Source: Isoetes taiwanensis (Eukaryota > Streptophyta > Lycopodiopsida > Isoetales > Isoetaceae). From it: DNA of 64,000 nt. The stretch lies in NCBI GenBank assembly GCA_021234155.1, contig JAJEKV010000071.1:248001-312000 (forward strand), read 5' to 3'. A model generated the notes under the pieces. The model was not told the origin of the DNA, did not search any database, and was given only the letters and a program-made list of their open reading frames with translations. The position numbers and the translations under genes are program-made. This document shows, piece after piece, positions 1-10,572 of the stretch. Each line of letters begins with the position of its first letter. Position 1 is the stretch's first letter.

Positions 1-460
1 CATCACATTTCGAAAAGGCGAGTTCCAATTTATCCAAATGGTCAGCCATGGGAATGTAGGCTAAGAGAAGTCATCTTGAAAAATTTGCAAGAAGGGATTT
101 TCCTTCATAAAATCATGGCGAGAGCATTATGCGTTGAAACGTTGATGGATAGTTTGATAATCCAAAAGGTACCACCTTGTAGGCAAAAATGCCTTACTGG
201 GGGTGGTGAAAGTGGTCTTGAGTTGATCAGATTCTTTGATTGAGATCTGATTGTAGCCGGAAAAACCATCCATGAAGTACATCTCATGTCAGTGACCTCT
301 TCGAGGCACGGTGCGTGAAGGGAAGTGGAAAATGATCACGCCTCCGTGGCCTGATTTAGTTTAGGTAGTCCACGCAAACACGGATCTTTCCATTGTGTTT
401 GAGTGCAATGACAATGGGGCTCACCCATTGAGAATGTTTGACCTCATAGATCAAAACCTC
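1..460 (-). pseudogene. Gypsy A reverse transcriptase, N-terminal part, frameshifted
   Basis: Reading the minus strand from about 446 gives a segment containing WVSPIVIALKHNGKIRVCVD, typical of the first RT block of gypsy elements. It is followed near 285 by FMDGFSGYNQI (the motif A region with the first catalytic Asp) and near 78-64 by FQDDFS, which occupies the place of the YLDD/YVDD catalytic box. The three blocks lie in different frames and the stretch near 105-60 has stops, so no continuous enzyme remains. The domain runs off the left edge. Confidence 0.7.
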
Positions 461-1090
461 GCAGCAAGGAGTTTGTCAATTTACGCCTTGACGCGATCAC
501 GGTAGTGGGGTTGAGCGGATGCATGCCGTTGCTATCTTCGGGCGTGCATCGGATTTGGTAGGAATGGTGAGTTCCCCAAGGTTTTGTTGATCCCCGAAGG
601 TCTCAGTAGCTCCGCTTAAAATGTGTTTGAACTTTTGAAGAGCGTGATGGCCCCGATACGATAGGGTGTCGGAAGATTGGCGGCAATGCGGGACGGTGAT
701 TGTTGCCCACATCCACAATCTCGACTTTGAGGAGTTTGAATATGTGGGATGACTTCCGTGTCTTTGACAATATGGCGAGGAGGTTGAAGCATGACGGGAT
801 GAGTGGCGTTCTGCGTGGTGAAAAAGAGGTTGCTGATTGTCATCAAGCAAAGGTTGCTTCATGGCGGCGTGTACATCAACAGGATGCGGAGGAAGTTACG
901 CATCGAAAAGTGATCAACACGTTGGATGCGATTGCAAGGAGCCGGTAGGGTCAAGCAAGGCAGCCACGGCCTGGGTCCCCGATCAAAGCGTCATTTCTCC
1001 CCAAGGATCGGCATATTGGGGGTAGGATGGCAGAGGCGATTTCGCGGTGGAGCCCGAACTTGATAGATATTGCAGGCATCCTGGAATCGA

Positions 1091-1579
1091 TTAATAGGAG
1101 AGAGGGTTCAGCATTATCAGCGAAATGATTTTACCCGGTTTCCAAGTCCATAGTGGCATTGAGGTGACCATCGTGATGACTAAGCGATCCGTGGCCCAAT
1201 AATGGATACTCTTGGCCTGGCGGAGGAAAGGTGCGCCAACCAACATTTCATAATCACCTGGATCTTCTCCAGCCTTCCAAACACCAAATTCTAAGGGGAA
1301 TCGGAGATCACCAATGTTGATGTGAAGAAGAGGTGTGGCGCCTTGAGGTCTCGTGATATGGCCATTAGCCAATTTGATGTCATATGGGGCCGCGATAGAG
1401 TTGTTTGATGCCCATTTGTTTTTGGAGTTTGTCCGTGATGAGATTGATGGCGCTACCTCCGTCAATTTGAACATGATTGACTTGTAGATTGCCCACCGTG
1501 GCATGTACCGTGGGTGTAGAGGTAGCGGCGCCCCAATCAAAAGCGGTGGGAGTGGTAGCGGTCCTTGAGAGCGGGACAT
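1091..1579 (-). pseudogene. Gypsy A retropepsin-like protease region
   Basis: A minus-strand open stretch ends in GDYEMLVGAPFLRQ, which looks like the flap and C-terminal part of a retroviral-type aspartic protease. In an overlapping frame the minus strand at about 1485-1449 reads VNHVQIDGGSAINLI, with D-G-G-S-A in the place of the catalytic D-[ST]-G. The catalytic box and the C-terminal half are in different frames, so at least one indel separates them. It sits between the gag zinc knuckle and the RT, as expected for an LTR element. Confidence 0.6.
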
Positions 1580-2065
1580 AGTTTCAAAATTGTTGCCAGA
1601 CTTAAGGAAATTTTGATTTTTGCCAGCTCCTCTTGGAGTTCCAGAGGCACATGAGAAAAAGGATCTGCTGGATCCACGGGTGCTGGAGTGCGTGGTAATG
1701 AAGCAGCAACTTCTTTGAGAAGGTCAACCTCGGCAGCAATATTCGGATATGTCTGAGAGCGTGGAGGTTGAGATGTGGAAGGTGCATCTTGTCTTTGCTG
1801 AGCTCTGGTGGTGGCATGAACATTAGCCAACGTGCGGCCTTCAGCAGCTTGCATGAGGTTCAGAATGCTTTGGCGTACTTTAGGCATGACATGAGGCATG
1901 AGTTTTTCCAAGTCAGGTGCAAAGTGAACCTTTTTGTCCTCTTCATGAGGGATTGTGTCCACTGCAAAGGCAGGTTGCGTGCCATTAGGAATAATGGTTA
2001 AGGGACGTGATGCCCTGGTCTGGCGTGAAACCAAACCAACCCAATTTGATGGCTGGACTGGAGGA

Positions 2066-2606
2066 TTAAGAGCCTGAAAAATTTCTTCCTGTGCTTGTTG
2101 ATCCATTTGAGGTTGATTGGCAGGAGCTGGTTGATAGCATGATTGTTGCGCTTGGCGGCCAGAAGAAGCGGGGACGCTGGCCTTGTTTGCCATTGGCAAC
2201 CCAAAGTTGGTAAGCCATGAGGCGGACCGAGGTGGTCCGATTGGTGCGAGGAAGTCGCACGAACTTGTGGGAGTTGAGGACGGGCGTGGTGGTATGACCC
2301 CATTCGTGGCGGTGATAACACCGAGCTTTAGAAGGATCAAAAGGGCGTGTGTTGGGTCCCCGTTGTTTATCATTGCTGATAGAGTTGATTGGGTTGAGCC
2401 TGCGGTGGTTGCGGCTGATATTGCGATTGTTCTTTGAGGTGTGGTTTGCACTTGATAAACCAGCTTGTTGCGGAAAGGTGTAGGATGAGTGCGCGAGTGC
2501 ACTCTTTCGTGGCATGATTGCACATGTTGCATCTTTTACAATGGCGGGCCATTGGTGGAGTTGCACTCATTTGCCAAGTGGCCTTGATATTTGCGAGATA
2601 TGGCAC
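2066..2606 (-). pseudogene. Gypsy A gag C-terminus with CCHC zinc knuckle
   Basis: The minus strand at 2540-2499 encodes CKRCNMCNHATKEC, a perfect CX2CX4HX4C zinc knuckle of the nucleocapsid type that binds RNA during packaging. It is followed by a Gln/Asn/Pro-rich stretch in overlapping frames, which is common between gag and protease. The frame is broken on both sides. Confidence 0.65.
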
Positions 2607-2889
2607 GGATCATCCTGCTTATTTCTTGAGTGGCGTGTTGAGGTTGGACAGCGATCCGTGGAACCATGACCGGTGGAATGAAAGGGAGCTCTGAAGAGCC
2701 ACGCCCGCGGGAGGAAACATTGACGGAGTGGTTGACAAGGTCGATAGCTTTGCTCCAAAGTCTTGAGCGGGGTCGGGATAGGCTGGAGGAAGTCCTTAGA
2801 GAAACCAAACCAAGATCCGGCTCGGGTCGGGTACTCCTTTGAGTTTCTTGGCGAGGGATGTGAAGTCGATCCGCAAAATCCTGGCGGAC

Positions 2890-3789
2890 TCAGGTGGGCT
2901 CTTGTTGAAGATCATTGAGTTGCTTGAGATGAAGTTGATCATCATCCGTGGTTCCATAGTGTGAAAGAAAAGCGGTTTTCATTTCGACCAATCTTGTTTT
3001 CAAGTGGCTTTTGTTGGACATAAGCCATTGGTGAGGAGAGCCACGATGTGGTGGTGGAAAAAGATGTGGAATTTCAGTTGAGGTTGTGCATGACCATTTA
3101 GGACAGCAGAGCCTCAAATTCTTCCATGTGGGCCACGAGCACTTTGGTCTAATGGTTTGCCTTTCGTGTTGCCAAAGGTTGGATAAGTCAACAAGGGTGC
3201 GAAAGGTAGAGGTGAAAGTCCGGCTGGGACAGAACTGGATAGGGATTATATTGAGATGGAGTTGGAGGTGGCAGAGTGCACGAAAGACCCTCGATGAAGG
3301 GGTTGTTGAGGTGGAGGTCTTGGAGGTGCGATCATTGGTTTTGAGGTCCAGTAAGGTTGTAAATGGGAAGAGCGGTAGGAAATGTAGGGAAGGGAAATTC
3401 ACGGGAGGAGCAAAAGAGGCAGGTGGATATCCCCGGCCCGCCAGAGGAGATGATGGTTGTGAAGGCAGGGTATGGCGAGAAGAATGATGGATGTAGGCAT
3501 GTTCTGGGGTATGAAAGTAAGGTTGAGAAGTTTGAGCCTGATAGGGCTCCTGATAGTGATGAGGTGACTGAGGCTGTGAGCAATGTTTGCACGCTTGAGG
3601 CGGGGAACTGGGACGAGACAGGACACGAGGGTGGGGTGGGCCGGACCGAGCCCTAGGACCAATGTGGCCTCCCTCAATGTCATAAGCAGATCCATACATG
3701 TCGCGAACAGCTTCCCTTTGATGATGGCGCTCCAAGCGAGACACCGCCTGGGAAAGGAGTTCTTCTGGCGTGAAGTTTCGGACAGACAT
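2890..3789 (-). pseudogene. Gypsy A gag-like N-terminal ORF
   Basis: This 299-residue minus-strand ORF begins MSVRNFTPEELLSQAVSRLE and continues as a very His/Pro/Ser-rich low-complexity segment, then a helical gag-like tail. Position (first ORF downstream of the LTR candidate) and composition suggest gag. I recognise no specific domain in it. The longest plus-strand ORFs over this interval are antisense shadows. Confidence 0.5.
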
Positions 3790-3914
3790 GGCGACAGAAG
3801 AAAGGAAAATCGAAATCGGACCGCAGCGGCGACATGTGTTTGGGGTGCAGGTTCGGGGAACTCTGCAAGGCGACCCTCTGTGAGGACCCTTGGATCTAAC
3901 AGGAGGATCCGGGG

Positions 3915-4440
3915 ACTATGTCATGCGGGATTTGCAAGAAAACAAAGGAAAGGGAAGAGAAAACAACGAACAATGAGACAACAATGATAAGCTTCCTTGA
4001 TATCAATGATGATGATACATGAGCTCAACGCAGAGAGAAAACTGAAGTGAGACAAGACTCAAAACTCATCTAAAACTCATGTGCTAGCTCTACTCATATA
4101 TATAGTACAATGGCCTTTGGGCCAATATAGACACTCGAGGATCGATCTCGGTGTCGACTCACGGAAGGAGGCCTGATTCTTGAGGAATCTGTTGGCGGTG
4201 CCTCTTGAAAAGCACGAAAAGAAATCGTGCCGCCGAGGCGGTGACGGCGATCACTTGTCCGGCCGCCGCCCTCTTGTTGGCGCCCGGCGTGGTCTTTGTC
4301 TCTGCGTGGTGCAACGCTTGGTCTTGTTGGGCCTTTGACGGCCCGACCCGTGCACACGAGGATCCTTGGACTTGACCTGGTCCGTCGTATGCATGAATAG
4401 TCCTGTACCAGGAGGCACAGGACTAACAAGATCCCCAGAC
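3915..4440 (-). repeat. Probable LTR of gypsy A
   Basis: Just upstream of gag on the minus strand lies a non-coding block with a TATA-like run (tatatatag region near 4090-4100), followed by a T-rich transcribed leader and ending near ...gcatgaca about 130 bp before the gag start. This is how an LTR with U3, R and U5 would look. No second LTR is in the window and no primer-binding site was identified with certainty, so the borders are estimates. Confidence 0.35.
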
Positions 4441-4477
4441 TATTTCAGATTGACGACCAATTACTCTATTATCATCG

Positions 4478-5349
4478 GTATATAAAATATTTGCCGAGGC
4501 ATTTGCATAGAGGGTGAAGGATATTTTAGCTGAGTCTATTTCCACAACTCAGTCAGAATTTCTTGCGAGACGATGCATCTTAATAATATGGCTGCTACAT
4601 ATGAGGGGATCTATTGGGCATGTCGACAGAATCCTGTTGTGTATCTTAAACTTGATTTTGCAAAGGCCTATGATAATGTTAGCTGGGAGTTCATGCACTT
4701 GTATATGCTCAGATTGGGATTCAAGCAGCAATTCACATCAGATGTCATGAAGATACGTATCTCAACTCAGCCTGTTGTTCTCTTTCATGGTGAACCATCA
4801 GTAGTTTCCCCACTTGATCGTGGTATTTGTCAGGGGTGCCCATTAGCACCACTCCTTTTCACAATTATTGGGGGGCAGCGCAATTATTCGTTATTGTGAC
4901 AGTGGAGGAGCTCCTTCAGGGTCTCACTATGGAGGATGGTACGTAGGCGGTTTATAATCAATACGCACAATGACACGTTCCTATTCCTGGTTGCTAATTC
5001 TAAGAATCTTGAAGTTACAAAATTTTTCTTAAATACATTCTCACTGGTTTCTGGTGTATTGTTAGGTCATCAAAAGTGTATGACCTTATAGATGTTGGAC
5101 ACTCCAATTCTGGCATGTGTTCATGATTATCCATGGAAGTTCTTGCTCATAGACAGGCCACCGAGCTACTTTTCAATTGGCATTCATGTTAGTGCAGGAG
5201 CAGCATGGGAAGAAATTATTAGGGGTTTGGAGAAACACCTATTTTGGTGGTTAACTACAAAATTATCTCTCGTTGGTCGTATAACAGTGGCCGAATCAGT
5301 TCTCAGCAGTATCCACGTTTATATGGCTTCCTTGTTGCTAGCCCGATAG
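4478..5349 (+). pseudogene. LINE reverse transcriptase, degenerate
   Basis: Shared features with plant L1-type RT are VYKIF at the start, LKLDFAKAYDNVSWEFM (motif A with its catalytic Asp), the GICQGCPLAPLLF block and, further on, LSLVGRITVAESVLSS from the thumb/connection region. The motif C box reads THNDTFLFL where FADDTxLF is usual, so the first of the paired catalytic Asp residues has been lost. There is an in-frame stop near 4507 and frameshifts near 4590 and 4900. The copy cannot encode a working enzyme. Confidence 0.8.
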
Positions 5350-5484
5350 GTCAAAATGCAGAAGGTCATTGCAATAGTCTGGAACTTCCTGCATGCAAGG
5401 GCATTGCTAGGTTATATAAGTGCAACAATATTATTCTTGATTTCTCGGGGAAGGAGTTTTCCATGGGAAAGAAGTCTTTTATGT

Positions 5485-6100
5485 GATGGTGAAGCATTCA
5501 GAAGGAGATAGATTGCAGATGGATTGCTGAATGGAGCAAGTTGCGTACCGAGATCTGGGAGCGTTGCTTGGGGTGCAGAAGAAGCAAGCGGGATTTTCAG
5601 GTGGGGATCTACACCTGGGGTTTTCTAGTGTTTATGATTACGGGATGTGTAGTTTAACAAGGTAGCTAGTTGTATACCTAAACTCTTGGAAATAACTAAA
5701 TTAGAAAAGGGAAAATATATGCTAGGGGTATTACTAGCTGGGAATGGGTGCAGGAATTTAAACTAGTTAGCAGGGTTATAGAAGCCACTGTCATTAAGGT
5801 TATAAGTAGTAATTTGAAGGAAGTTGATCTAGTTAAAAATAATAAGATATTAGTGAAGGTTGTATTTTGCTTAAGCACCGGGCATTGCATGTTGCATGGT
5901 AGAGATAGTAATGTTTATACGAGCTTATAACTGGTGTAAATTATGGAATTTCTAAGGTAAATTTGATATGGAAATGTGCCTAGTTGATATTGGGTGGAAT
6001 TCATAGTATTGTGAACTATGTGTAGTATAATTCTTTGATATAGACCTCTGGGGCCGGAGTCTAGGTGCGATGGCCTAGACTCGCGGTTATTGCACAGTGC
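5485..6100. other. Unrecognised insert within the LINE
   Basis: The LINE reading stops near 5480 and resumes near 6105 (WSKCIYPKWANGMGM). The roughly 600 bp between them is AT-rich, has only short ORFs and shows no inverted ends or target duplication that I can see. It may be a decayed insertion or divergent LINE sequence. Confidence 0.35.
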
Positions 6101-6423
6101 TATGTAAATGCGCTGAGGAGGGTGCTATAGTTAAGGTGGCTTGGTCTAAATGCATCTACCCTAAGTGGGCTAATGGCATGGGTATGATGAACTTGTTACT
6201 GCATGGTAAGGTCCTCATCTCAAAATTCATTTGGAGGCTCCTAAATGGCGAAGATGACTCTCCTGGCTTATGTCTTCTTAAACAATCTCTTGGTCATTGT
6301 ATTCCTCTAGGCAGGAAAGCAATCAAACCAATTCTTCCTTGAACTCTATTTCATCCCTTTGAACCTTTTCCAAATGATTCTCCCTTCCTACAAGGATTAT
6401 TGACAGCATGGAATACGATCAGA
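6097..6423 (+). pseudogene. LINE C-terminal region, cut by gypsy B
   Basis: The translation includes KVLISKFIWRLLNGEDDSPG, closely matching the corresponding segment of the LINE copy that starts at about 13997. The frame ends at a stop near 6343. Recognisable LINE sequence runs on to the TCAGA at 6419-6423, where the chromovirus LTR begins. Confidence 0.75.
6419..6423. repeat. Target-site duplication TCAGA, left copy
   Basis: TCAGA immediately precedes the TGTTACAGG start of the LTR and recurs immediately after the 3' LTR at 23885-23889. A 5 bp duplication is the size expected of Ty3/gypsy integrases. Confidence 0.7.
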
Positions 6424-6616
6424 TGTTACAGGTGCTTCCAGGGGTGGCCATTTTTACGGACTCCTGATGGATATCCATGAGCACGGGGGTACCGTCGATA
6501 GCATGCCGGGGGTATAGTGGCTATTCCGTGGACCATAAGCTCGTAATCGGGTTATGGGGACATTTCGGAGCTAACAAAGTTGGCCCTAGGGGTGCAACAT
6601 TTAATGTTTATGAATA
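6424..6616 (+). repeat. Gypsy B 5' LTR, left piece
   Basis: It matches the 3' LTR from 23007 to 23199 with scattered substitutions. Both open TGTTACAGGTG and share the segment gcacgggggtacc and the segment tggccctagggg. Similarity stops abruptly after tttatgaata at 6616, at the same point where the second piece at 18361 resumes. Confidence 0.8.
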
Positions 6617-6827
6617 CAAGAAATTTATCGCGGCGGCCTTGAACATTTCTTTTGTCCAACCCACAGCAAAAGAAGTTTTGTGCTAAGTTCTGGACATGCT
6701 TGAGATGCGAGAGAACATGCAGGAGTTGAACCTGCACTATTGCCGTATGTTTTGTGCCCATAGGATAGATAGGTGCTATAACCGACCACCATGGGATTCC
6801 CATTATTTTCTGTGCCCTCTTCTTTTG

Positions 6828-7152
6828 GCATCCGATGACAGCCAGTGGGTTTTGGGTCTGGATGGGAATTGCCCATTACCGACGGCTTGACCACTAGGCT
6901 GTAACCGCGATGTATGTTCTTTTCTTTTATTTCATTTTATTTTTGCATCCGATGACAGCCAGCGGGTTTTGGGCTTTGGATGGGGGTCACCCACTACGAG
7001 TAGCTTGACCACTAGGCTGTTACTGCGATGGATGTTCTTTTTATTTGTTTTTCATTTTATTTTTTGCATCCAATGACAGCCAGTGGGTTTTGGGCTTTGG
7101 ATGGGGGTCGCCCATTACCAATAGCTTGACCACTAGGCTGGCATCGCGATGT
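6828..7152 (+). repeat. Tandem repeat, three copies of 117-121 bp
   Basis: Units start at 6828, 6945 and 7066 with gcatccgatgacagcc or a one-base variant. Each carries gtgggttttggg and ends with cttgaccactaggctg and a short T-rich spacer. The array lies between the LTR piece and the 3' side of the Helitron, so it may be Helitron terminal sequence. ORFs over it are spurious. Confidence 0.8.
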
Positions 7153-7359
7153 TATTTATTCCATTCTTTTGTTACTTTTCTTTTCAATTTCTTAAAGAAA
7201 AAAAGAACGAGATAGGGGAATCCCATGGTAATCAGATAGCACATCATCTATCATACAGGCAGAGAAGGGAGATTTTTTTCTTTTTTTGGTGGCGTACCTT
7301 ATCTGAAACTTCTGAATGCGGGCATAAGACACCTCATTGAGCAAAAGTGTAACCTGTAC

Positions 7360-7507
7360 GAAGGATATGAAAGATGGAGTGGACGTACCTTATTAACTTC
7401 TTCTGTGTTGTATAAACAAAGTGCGACCCATAAGAAGGATATGAAAGATGGAGAGAACGTATCTTATTGATTTCTTCTGTATTGTATAAACAACTGAGTG
7501 AAGTGAA
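7360..7507 (+). repeat. Tandem duplication, two copies of 74 bp
   Basis: Units begin gaaggatatgaaagatgg at 7360 and 7434 and share the segment cttctgt.ttgtataaacaa. The second copy ends about 30 bp before the 3' end of the Helitron helicase reading frame, i.e. in its 3' flank. Confidence 0.75.
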
Positions 7508-7536
7508 CGAAGGAGGGCTAAGAAAAATGTACCGTA

Positions 7537-8001
7537 TCATAAAAGAAGTTCTTTGTAGACGATATTCTTGGTGGTCCTCCCTGTGTTCTCCGGTGAGAGG
7601 AGAATGAGCACATCCTGTCGCCTCCGTACGCGCGAAAGTGCCGCGTATAACTGACCATGTGCGAGTACTTCAGTACGCAAGTCGATGACGACACGATCCA
7701 ATGTCAATCCCTGGCAACTATTGAAGGTGGTCGAGTAAGACAGTCGAAACGGTAATTGCCGCCTATGAATGGTCCAAGGTCGATTCTCCGGTTGATAGCA
7801 GAAATCAGTTCTAGAGATTGGGTACGTACATGCATCATCCTGGGATGCTTCATCTAATACCTTCACCTTTACAAATTTTTCTTGCATTGATACGACCATA
7901 ACTCTTGCATTTTTCACAAGACCCTTTTCCATATCTAGTCGTTTCATAATGTGACATATATCCCCTACCTTAAGCCTGACTTCGTGGTTGGGTATCCCCA
8001 A
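7537..8001 (-). pseudogene. Helitron PIF1-like helicase, C-terminal part
   Basis: The 154-residue segment has RLKVGDICHIMKRLDMEKGL near its start (the region that precedes motif V in PIF1 helicases), TFNSCQGLTLDRVVIDLR (the S-Q-G-x-T-L-D motif) and HGQLYAALSRVRRRQDV (motif VI with its Arg). These are hallmarks of PIF1/Helitron helicases that unwind DNA ahead of the transposon. The stretch itself is open to its stop at 7537, but it is separated by frame breaks from the ATPase core further upstream on this strand. Confidence 0.85.
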
Positions 8002-8379
8002 ATGTGTGAAGTTATTAAGAAAATCTAATGTTGCATAAGGATGGTCGTGTATGTTTTCATCTCGCTGACATGGTCATGGCTATAATATGTTTTATCATGA
8101 TTAGGAACTCTATTAAGAATACGATCATTGAAGTAGTCATATTGATCGGTAATAAGAAGTTGTATTTTTTGCATGTTGTTGGATTCTGAAGCAGGTTGGA
8201 AGGATACAAAAATTCAACACCGTCTGCTACGTTGGTAGTTATATCGAACATATCTAGTGAGGTCGTGGACCCTTCCCAATCCTCTCATATGCGATCAACA
8301 AATCGCATTAGTTCGGGGTCGTTTGCATTACGTATCGGCTATTCTAATCTCAATACATGAAAACTTTTCCATAGCAGTG

Positions 8380-9395
8380 ATGACTTTATGGATGCGTTGT
8401 AGGCTGCAGTTGTTCCCCCTCCCTTGACAACAGGAGCAACCTGTCTGAAGTCTCCAGCGCCAATAAAATGTTTGCCTCCAAATGGGAGATTGTTTCTGCA
8501 CAGTCATTGCAATAGATGATCGACGCTTTCTATGACAGCTTTGTTGGCCATTGGAAATTCATCCCAGATGATAACCTTAGCTGCAACAAACATATCTGCT
8601 GCTCCAAAATCATAGCTATCATCGATCGAAGCCCTGCATTATTTTCTTCCACGGGGATTTGGAAGAGGGAGTGGGCCGTTCGTCCTCCTGGATATTGGCG
8701 ACCTGCTAATGCTGTAGTACCGCATGGAAGCACTATGTCTTGATTGCCTCGTATGGACAGGCATATGCAGTTCAATAGGAATGTTTTTCCTCTGCCTGCT
8801 TTTCCATCGACGAAAATAGGTTGGTCATTTTGTGGTAATTCCAACCATCTACGAACAAAGTTGTATATCTCCTTCTGGTCATTTTTCATTATACTTGCCA
8901 TCTGCATCGCAGTATTTAGATACGTCTCGTGGTCAGAAAATTTTTGCAACTCATGCATGACTTCTCTTCCAAGACGAGGTTGCAAGTCGAGCCCGAATGC
9001 CATGATATTAGTACTATGTTGTGTCAAGATATTATTGATTAAATGAAGGAATTCATTGAAGGCGGTTATCTCATCATTTGGATATTCGTCTCGTAGGGCG
9101 ACACTCATTGGTATTTGAAACCTAGTCCACAGCTCAATTGCTGGACCTTGGTCTAGTAGTAACATAGCAAAAAGAAATCGCAGTTGTGTAGGATTTAATG
9201 ATAAAGAAACTGCTTCTTCCATAACTAACGATGCTTCATTGTGTGCTGCGAGTAACCCTTCCGCCTCTGCGGCCTGCTGGTATGTTTCATGGTGTTGTCC
9301 ATTGACGGCTTTCAACTCATCCCATGTTCTCACAGAGCGGTGTAGTAGGATTTGTCTAAGATAATATATAGCACAATAACAGGGGTTACTTTTGT
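8380..9395 (-). pseudogene. Helitron helicase ATPase core, frameshifted
   Basis: Codons from about 9395 give a reading with YYLRQILLH, then the 267-residue stretch starting at 9333. Walker A is GKAGRGKT, about residues 177-184, followed by GGRTAHSLFQIP, typical of Helitron helicases. After a frame break near 8600, Walker B reads VIIWDEFPMANKAV (about 8585-8540) and a further motif reads GAGDFRQVAPVVKGG (about 8480-8430). All core ATPase motifs can be seen but lie in more than one frame. Confidence 0.85.
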
Positions 9396-9399
9396 AGTT

Positions 9400-10080
9400 T
9401 TATACGTTTTTTCACATGGTTTTTCTATGATTTAGGTGTTGTATTCATAGAGTCATACTAAATAGTATTTCTAGAGTGCGCACTTTTTGGTTCGTTGATT
9501 TGGGTTGGGTTAAACAATCCGATGGTTGTTGTGAATGCTTTGTGCATATACATAAAAAAGCTCATATTTTTTGCCCTCGCTCATAACTTTTGCCATCTCG
9601 ATTTGTTGCTAGCAAGTGGATTGTTGCTAGGAGCGGATTGTTGTGCTAGAATATTTGGGAGCGGATTGTTGTGCTAGGTATGACGCTTGGTTAGCATAAT
9701 GGTTTTTATTGTTACTTTAGTTTCGTAAGCAACAAATCTGGGCATGAATTTGTTGGAAAAGCAGATTTTGAGCATGCATATATCTGTTGGATGCCTCCAC
9801 CATAGCAGAGGAATCCTTCAGCTTTCTTGTGCAGCTACAGGCCAGCTTTAGTTTCTGCCTTTCAAAGCAGAGGAATCATTCACAGATTCATGCCTTCTTT
9901 CTCTTGTACACTGTTTATGCCTTGCATGGCCTTAGTTTTGCATATTCTGCCATAACCCCTGCAATCCGATGTCCTAAACCCTTCCACCTTTGTGTATCTG
10001 TGGTAGCAATAGATTTATGCCGTCCTTAATGCCCGAAGGCCTTTATTAGGGCCCGAAGGGCCCAATTTTTTTTTTTAATA
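9400..10080. other. Non-coding stretch interrupting the Helitron
   Basis: This 680 bp sits between the helicase and the Rep parts. It has a small internal repeat (gcggattgttgtgctag, at about 9636 and 9661), a repeated cccgaaggccc motif near 10030-10065 and a T run at its end. No coding family is recognised. Together with the inverted-repeat element beside it, it breaks the Helitron reading. Confidence 0.5.
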
Positions 10081-10535
10081 TAACAACACCACATCACTAT
10101 CATTAATATTAATTAACACAAACTATTGCATCCAACATATTTAAATCAAAATCCCCCTGAAACCCCCTTTGGTTTGGGTGCATATTCACACGGAGGGTTA
10201 CTCCAGGCATCGAGAGCTGTCGGATGGGCATATTTGCCCTTTATTCTTTGATCTGGAACGTACATAGCGATCCTCGTTTGTGGGGTATGCCTGTACAAGT
10301 TTTTGTATACTGTATATTGAGGTTTGCAAAATACTATAAGGTTTGGAGAAATGTACTTAATAGTGTTAATTTTGTACATGTATTGTAAAGTTTTAGGGGC
10401 TCTCGCTACCCTATGTAACCCCCCGTGTGAATATGCACCCAAACCAAAGGGGGTTTCAGGGGGATTTTGATTTAAATATGTTGGATGCAATAGTTTGTGT
10501 TAATTAATATTAATGATAGTGATGTGGTGTTGTTA
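10081..10535. mobile_element. 455 bp inverted-repeat (MITE/foldback-like) element
   Basis: The left arm (10081-10201) and right arm (10415-10535) are reverse complements over 121 bp with one mismatch, enclosing a 213 bp centre without a conserved ORF. The ends read TA-ACAACACCAC and GTGGTGTTGT-TA, so the outermost TA pair would fit a TA target duplication as made by Tc1/mariner (Stowaway-like) transposases. The overall size fits a non-autonomous element. The arms are far longer than usual Stowaway ends, so a foldback element is an alternative. The near-perfect arms suggest it is younger than the Helitron around it. Confidence 0.8.
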
Positions 10536-10572
10536 GAATGCCTCTCCAACTCGGGGCAATACTAATCGTATC

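Larger units (their letters stand above)
1..3990 (-). mobile_element. Ty3/gypsy retrotransposon A, partial and decayed
   Basis: The minus strand carries, in 5'-3' order, a Pro/Ser/His-rich gag (from 3789), a CCHC zinc knuckle (2540-2499), an aspartic-protease motif (near 1463) and an N-terminal reverse transcriptase (from about 450), and then leaves the window at position 1. The order gag-PR-RT is that of LTR retrotransposons, and the RT motifs resemble Ty3/gypsy. Frames shift repeatedly between these blocks, so the copy is dead. No integrase is visible because the element is cut by the window edge, so its clade cannot be named. Confidence 0.75.
4464..6423 (+). mobile_element. Old LINE (non-LTR retrotransposon), 5' part of the nest host
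   Basis: The sequence holds a degenerate LINE RT (4478-5349) and a C-terminal piece (6097-6340), split by about 600 bp of unrecognised sequence. At 6423 it is interrupted by gypsy B. The same LINE reading continues at 23890, giving HPLTQRRW, which also occurs in the LINE copy at 13984-15261. The LINE is therefore the oldest layer of the nest. Its 5' end has been lost or lies at the junction with gypsy A near 4450. Confidence 0.75.

Noticed and set aside
3086-3987. Several plus-strand ORFs
   Set aside because: They are antisense to the GC-rich gag region of gypsy A and have no recognised features.
6828-7507. CRISPR-like array
   Set aside because: Repeat units are over 70 bp and directly adjacent without unique spacers, in a plant nuclear context with no cas genes.
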